Below, piece after piece: positions 61,064-64,000 of a stretch of DNA of 64,000 bases. This DNA is from Selaginella moellendorffii (lineage: Eukaryota; Streptophyta; Lycopodiopsida; Selaginellales; Selaginellaceae): positions 124,001 to 188,000 of the forward strand of contig NW_003314317.1 in assembly GCF_000143415.4 (NCBI RefSeq). Direction: 5' to 3'. Made by a program: the position numbers and the translations under genes. Positions within the stretch are counted from its first letter, which is position 1, and each line of letters opens with the position of its first letter. The notes beneath the pieces were generated by a model. That model did no database searches. It was not told the origin of the DNA and saw only the letters and a list, made by a program, of their open reading frames with translations.

Positions 61064-61930
61064 CCTAAACTACTATATTCTTATATTGTAATTATATTTA
61101 TACACACAACTACTGATGGTAGAGATTGCATTGACTTGACAACCTCCGTCCAAGTGTTACCCAATCGGTGATCCATATGCAAAACTCCCAACAATAGAAT
61201 GCCTAGCCAATATCAATTTCCTTATTGATATTTTCATTCAGCAAGCCTGTGGGCCAGCATTCTTTTTTATCTTGAGGCGATAACCTACATTAGCCTAGCT
61301 TGTTTTATATATCTATATGGTATATATTTAAAAAATTTAAATTTCTTTAGCATAATTTATAATTAAAGAGTATCTTATTTGGTATATGCTAAAGTCAATT
61401 TTATGATTTAGATAATACAAATAATTTGTTATACTTAGCAATTACAAATTAAGACAAGCTCAAATAGCTAAATTGTAATTATAATCAATTAAACTAAATA
61501 TCCAAATACTTGTGATTCCACTAGAGCATAAAATCAATCACATGCAAATTCAAGCCAAAGGAATGGGAATTGTACCCATACAATTGTGGGAGCTTGTGCT
61601 TATGTTGCATCCAGCTGCAAGTGCTTTTATGGTGATCATGAATTTCGTTTGCAGTAGTTAACTTTGCTAGCAAGATATATTGATCAATTGAAGTTACAAC
61701 TGGGTTTCACATATTTTTGACAGCCAATTCTTTATATACTATGTGCAATATTGGATTTGGCATTCATTCAGTCCCACTTACAAGGCTTTCTTTCAAATTT
61801 GTTTTTCATTGTTTTTGGTTGCTTTAGAAGAAAACCCACAATATTCAAATCTATATATAATTAGGCAACAAGATAGAAATATTACGAGTATAAAAGGAAA
61901 GAAGCTCACATTCTCTACAAGAAAACCCTG
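61064..61930. other. AT-rich intergenic DNA
   Basis: No coding potential. The right end (about 61885-61930, TATAAAAGGAAAGAAGCTCACATTC and on) is the 3' flank of the CIP7-like gene and is the segment copied with the CIP7 fragments at 31.2, 47.7 and 55.4 kb. Confidence 0.6.
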
Positions 61931-61934
61931 CGTC

Positions 61935-64000
61935 CTAGTTCCTGACCAAGCTTCGGCCGATTTTCAGCAGCTTCTTCAAGCCCGAGTCCTTGTTCTTCAT
62001 CTTGTGCGGGACGTAGATCACTTCCACATCCGGAGGGATTGGTTTCGCTGCTACCATGCCTTCCACTCGCGGCTGGAAGCTCGCGGCCTTGATCTCTTGC
62101 TGCGAGCTAGCCACTTTCATCTGCGAAACCGGTTCCATCACTTTCGAGCTCGTGGCCTTGATCTGCGAAACGTCTCCCACTTTCGAGCTCGCAGCTTCTC
62201 CATCTTGCGAGCTAGCGGCTTTGATCTGCGAAACTGGTTCCACCTGCGAGCTCGTGACTTTGATCTGCGCTTCCACTGCTTCCACTGCTTCGCCACTGCC
62301 AACTTCTTTTGTTTGCCGAGAGCTAGCGTCTCTGACCTGTGAAACTTTTATCTGCGCTTCCACTGCTTCCACTGCTTCGCTGCTCCCAACTTCTTTTGCA
62401 TCTCTGATCTGTGTGACTTGTGTCGGTTGGACTGGGCTTAGCGTTTCCCTGCTGCTGCCTTTGTCTCCGGGGGGTTCCACCGCCGGAACACTGCTATCGT
62501 CATCTTTTGCGTGGCGAGAGTTTGCCACCATTTTCACTTCCGGGATATCTTTCGTTTGCTCAAAGCTGACGGCCTCGATCTGTGGGACTTCGAGGGAGAT
62601 ACCACTGCTGCCGTAGTGGAGCTCATCGGCCTTTTCCAGAGTCTCGGTGCTCAGCCCTGGAGACGCTACTCTTTCGGCACTCTTAGTACTTACTTGCTGC
62701 AGGTGAGAAGAGGACGACGACTCGTTAGGATTCAATGAAATGGAACTCGTCACCCCCGGGGGAGCATTACCTGAAACTTTGGCTTTCTCCTGGCTAGAGG
62801 CTGCCGGAGCTGGAGTCGATGGGACTCCCTTGAGACTCCTGGACGAGGCCGACCGAGAGTCTGTTTGTGAGAGAGAAGATCCTGCCCGGTTTGTGGAAGC
62901 CTTCTGTGTCTCCGGTTTTACCAGTTCTCGCACCGACGCTACGCTTTTCCTCGTCACAGGCGTTGGCTTTTTAGCAGAGGATGATTCTCCTGCTTTTCCA
63001 GTTGCTCCCTGCTGTCGGACGGCCGGCGGCTTTGCGTTTTCCTTGCGAACGTCTGCAAGGGAGGGGACGGATCGGCTGAGAGGATTGCTGCTTGACGCTG
63101 GCTTTTTCACTGAAGAACTCTTGTTTGTTGTCGTCGAACTCAATGCTCGGGTCGGGGGCTTGCTAGTAGTACTGGTTCTACTCACTTTGGATACGGCCGG
63201 CTGAGATTTTGGTGTTGAAGTGCCTCCGGTTCGTGCAGCAATTCGATTGCGACGTTCAGCCGCAATTTCTTCGAGACGTTTCCTCTCTGCCTCCTCCTGC
63301 AAGTACCAAGGATGGTTAGATACACGCAGTCAGCATATAACATACCTTCTCTCTTTTTGTTTTCAGAATTGATGATCTTGTTGCCTTGAACCGAGAAGAC
63401 AATTCGGCCTTTCGTTTGTCTAGCGTGTCTTGCAGCGACTTCAGTCTTGCTTCTCTCTCTGCCTTCTTCGGCCCAGCCTCCTTCGTCAACTTAGCGTCTC
63501 GCTGTTCATGGTATTGCTCGTAAAATTCCTCCTCGACTTCCTCTTCTGGTGTAGGCTCAGGTTTCGGTTGCATGGCCGACATTGCCTCCATTTCAACGTT
63601 GACGTCGCTCCATCGCTTCTCAAGTGACTCCTTCCCCACCGATCTCTCTGGCAGCATCCATATATCCTCCGGCTCGAACTTTGGACTTTCAGGCTTTTCT
63701 TTTGTCTCTACGTAAAGCTGGTCTGCCGGCATTTCGAGCTCCAAGGTCCGTCTTGTCACCTCTGAGGTATCAAGAGCAGGTCGAGAAGGGACGATAAAAA
63801 GATCCTGTAGTACTGCATCTGAACTCGTATCCTTGGAATCGTCCTGTCGATTTTGATGCTGATAAGACTCGTCTATCGGATGTGCTGAATCCGAGAAACC
63901 AGAACGCTGGGGAATGATGAAGGAATCGTCCAAGTTACCATCGTGTTGGCCTGCTTTCCTGAAAGACAGTTCTGAGTCGTGATTGCTAGAGACGAAACGC
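61935..64000 (-). CDS. CIP7: COP1-interacting protein 7-like protein, 3' part
   Basis: In Arabidopsis CIP7 is a COP1 target that promotes light-responsive gene expression; a transcription-related nuclear role is likely here too. The visible exons are 64000-63348 (5' end outside the window) and 63296-61935, joined by a 51-bp GT-AG intron in phase. Features in order: DDSFIIPQRS and DLFIVPSR, the D-FI(I/V)P repeats of the family; DIWMLPERS; a coiled EEFYEQYHEQRDAKLTKE ... KKAEREARLKSLQDTLDKRKAELSSRF; then the long Ser/Thr/Pro-rich last exon with KPPTRALSS. Near the end a degenerate 10-15 residue repeat (VSQIKAASSQ, VSQIKATSSK, VSQMKVASSQ) leads to the conserved tail DSGLKKLLKIGRSLVRN. Copies of this 3' end are scattered at 31.3, 47.8 and 55.4 kb. 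Confidence 0.85.

Overview
The window reads as nuclear DNA of a lycophyte, most probably Selaginella (S. moellendorffii is the obvious candidate). Reasons, as inference: a very long DYW-type PPR gene, arrays of germin-like genes, short plant-type introns (about 45-110 bp), a plant inositolphosphorylceramide synthase, a CIP7-like gene, and chromodomain Ty3 elements of a kind reported from mosses and lycophytes. No database search was possible.

Left third (1-26.6 kb): almost entirely transposable elements. A decayed copia relic (about 2.04-2.69 kb) and a decayed long LTR (about 3.13-4.27 kb) precede an old Ty3/gypsy pol (4.28-5.68 kb, resuming at 21.275 kb). That pol is split by a chromodomain Ty3 element (5680-21274) with two LTRs. 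The chromovirus is itself split inside its reverse transcriptase by a 10.1-kb terminal-inverted-repeat DNA transposon (8374-18471; 24-bp perfect TIRs, GGAG target duplication), and the DNA transposon is split by a 1.77-kb solo LTR (12234-13999; CCTCG target duplication). The DNA transposon carries a transposase-like ORF, a divergent multi-exon gene of unknown function, and a family of about 22-bp palindromes, several of which sit in its introns. A complete TRIM element (24108-24686) and a copia gag relic (about 25.8-26.6 kb, minus) follow.

Middle (26.8-33.4 kb): ordinary host genes. These are a three-exon kinase-like gene with a possible nuclease-like N-terminal part (minus), a 12-exon inositolphosphorylceramide synthase (minus), debris of PPR, CIP7 and folate-receptor-like genes, then a germin-like gene (plus).

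Right-centre (33.6-55.9 kb): a local segmental duplication. The unit germin-like / MpaB-like oxygenase / RING gene / PPR occurs three times: once inverted (33.7-39.1 kb) and twice in direct order (43.6-47.7 and 48.7-55.3 kb). Between the inverted and first direct copies lie an intact PPR-DYW gene and an intact folate-receptor-like gene, divergently transcribed from an 81-bp gap. Many copies are broken: all three RING copies, one MpaB copy, one germin copy and two folate-receptor copies. One germin, two MpaB and one full PPR copy in the direct blocks remain open, plus the inverted germin.

Right end (55.9-64 kb): AT-rich repeat-poor or decayed DNA with a TA microsatellite, an AT-rich bulb-lectin-like ORF beside a 100-N assembly gap, and the 3' part of a CIP7-like gene (minus) running off the window end. 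Small copies of the CIP7 3' end are scattered through the duplicated region, which links the loci historically.
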